NCBI GenBank assembly: GCA_902497035.1
Contig: CABVDL010000117.1
Span: 1-6,761, forward strand
DNA: 6,761 nucleotides
Source of the DNA: an uncultured Prevotella sp.
GTDB lineage: Bacteria > Bacteroidota > Bacteroidia > Bacteroidales > Bacteroidaceae
Direction: 5' to 3'
Part shown: positions 6,604-6,761 of the stretch, piece by piece
Position numbering within the stretch: position 1 is the stretch's first letter
Layout of the letters: each line of letters begins with the position of its first letter
Made by a program: the position numbers and the translations under genes
Notes under the pieces: generated by a model
The model's database searches: none
Seen by the model: the letters and a program-made list of their open reading frames with translations, nothing else
What the model was told of the DNA's origin: nothing

Positions 6604-6761
6604 CCCCCTACGGGACCGAACCAAACGGATTCATGCGGGGTTACGGCGGGGATTCATCCACCGTAGGGGCGGGGTTTATCCCCGCCCTAACCATTGCGGC
6701 CAAATCAAAAAAACAGACACGCCCGTGGTTTGCCCTGCGGGGTTAGGGCGGGGATAAACCC
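6604..6761. repeat. G/C-rich palindromic interspersed repeat, cut by window end
   Basis: The last 158 bases are built from related modules. A self-complementary core GGGCGGGG-TTTAT-CCCCGCCC lies at 6667-6687. The 21 bases at 6672-6692 recur as a perfect inverted copy at 6741-6761 around a 48-nt loop. The 20 bases at 6634-6653 recur directly at 6736-6755 with one mismatch (C6644 versus G6746). CCCCTACGG (6605-6613) is inverted as CCGTAGGGG (6661-6669), and GGATTCAT occurs twice (6627-6634, 6650-6657). No transposase or coding capacity is visible. The form resembles the GTAGGGGCGGGG-type intergenic repeats seen in multiple copies in some bacterial genomes (REP- or MITE-like). Copy number cannot be seen from one window. 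Confidence 0.75.

Noticed and set aside
1..6761. Undescribed multi-gene system such as defence, secretion or biosynthesis
   Set aside because: All recognisable genes are a regulator and well-known housekeeping functions in normal, intact form. Nothing suggests a cargo or accessory cluster inside the window.

Overview
The window reads as ordinary chromosome from a member of the Bacteroidota, most likely order Bacteroidales and Prevotella-like. Three things suggest this. Matches to the Bacteroidota sigma-factor promoter motif (TAnnTTTG, once with a TTTG about 20 nt upstream) precede three of the four genes. Start codons lack Shine-Dalgarno sequences and sit in A/T-rich leaders. pheT is followed by a YebC-family gene and has no pheS beside it. 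The genus cannot be fixed from this sequence alone.

Left part (1-2993): a TetR/AcrR-type regulator runs leftward off the window edge. It is divergent from maeB, which encodes a full-length malic enzyme fused to a phosphotransacetylase-like domain. The A/T-rich gap of 130 bp between them carries a promoter-like motif on each strand and a 9-bp inverted repeat that could be an operator. maeB ends at a strong hairpin terminator that should also work for the converging genes.

Middle (2994-3091): a short array of 9-bp tandem repeats lies in the convergent gap.

Right part (3092-6462, minus strand): pheT (phenylalanyl-tRNA synthetase beta chain) and then yebC (YebC/TACO1 family) appear to form one transcription unit, driven by a textbook Bacteroidota promoter upstream of pheT. 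Both genes serve translation. The pheT leader can form two mutually exclusive hairpins.

Right edge (6463-6761): no convincing gene. The last 160 bases are a G/C-rich palindromic interspersed repeat cut by the window end.

I found no evidence of a new multi-gene system. The points most worth checking are the divergent tetR/maeB control region, the unusual C-terminal end of the TetR protein, the pheT leader structure, and the palindromic repeat at the right edge.
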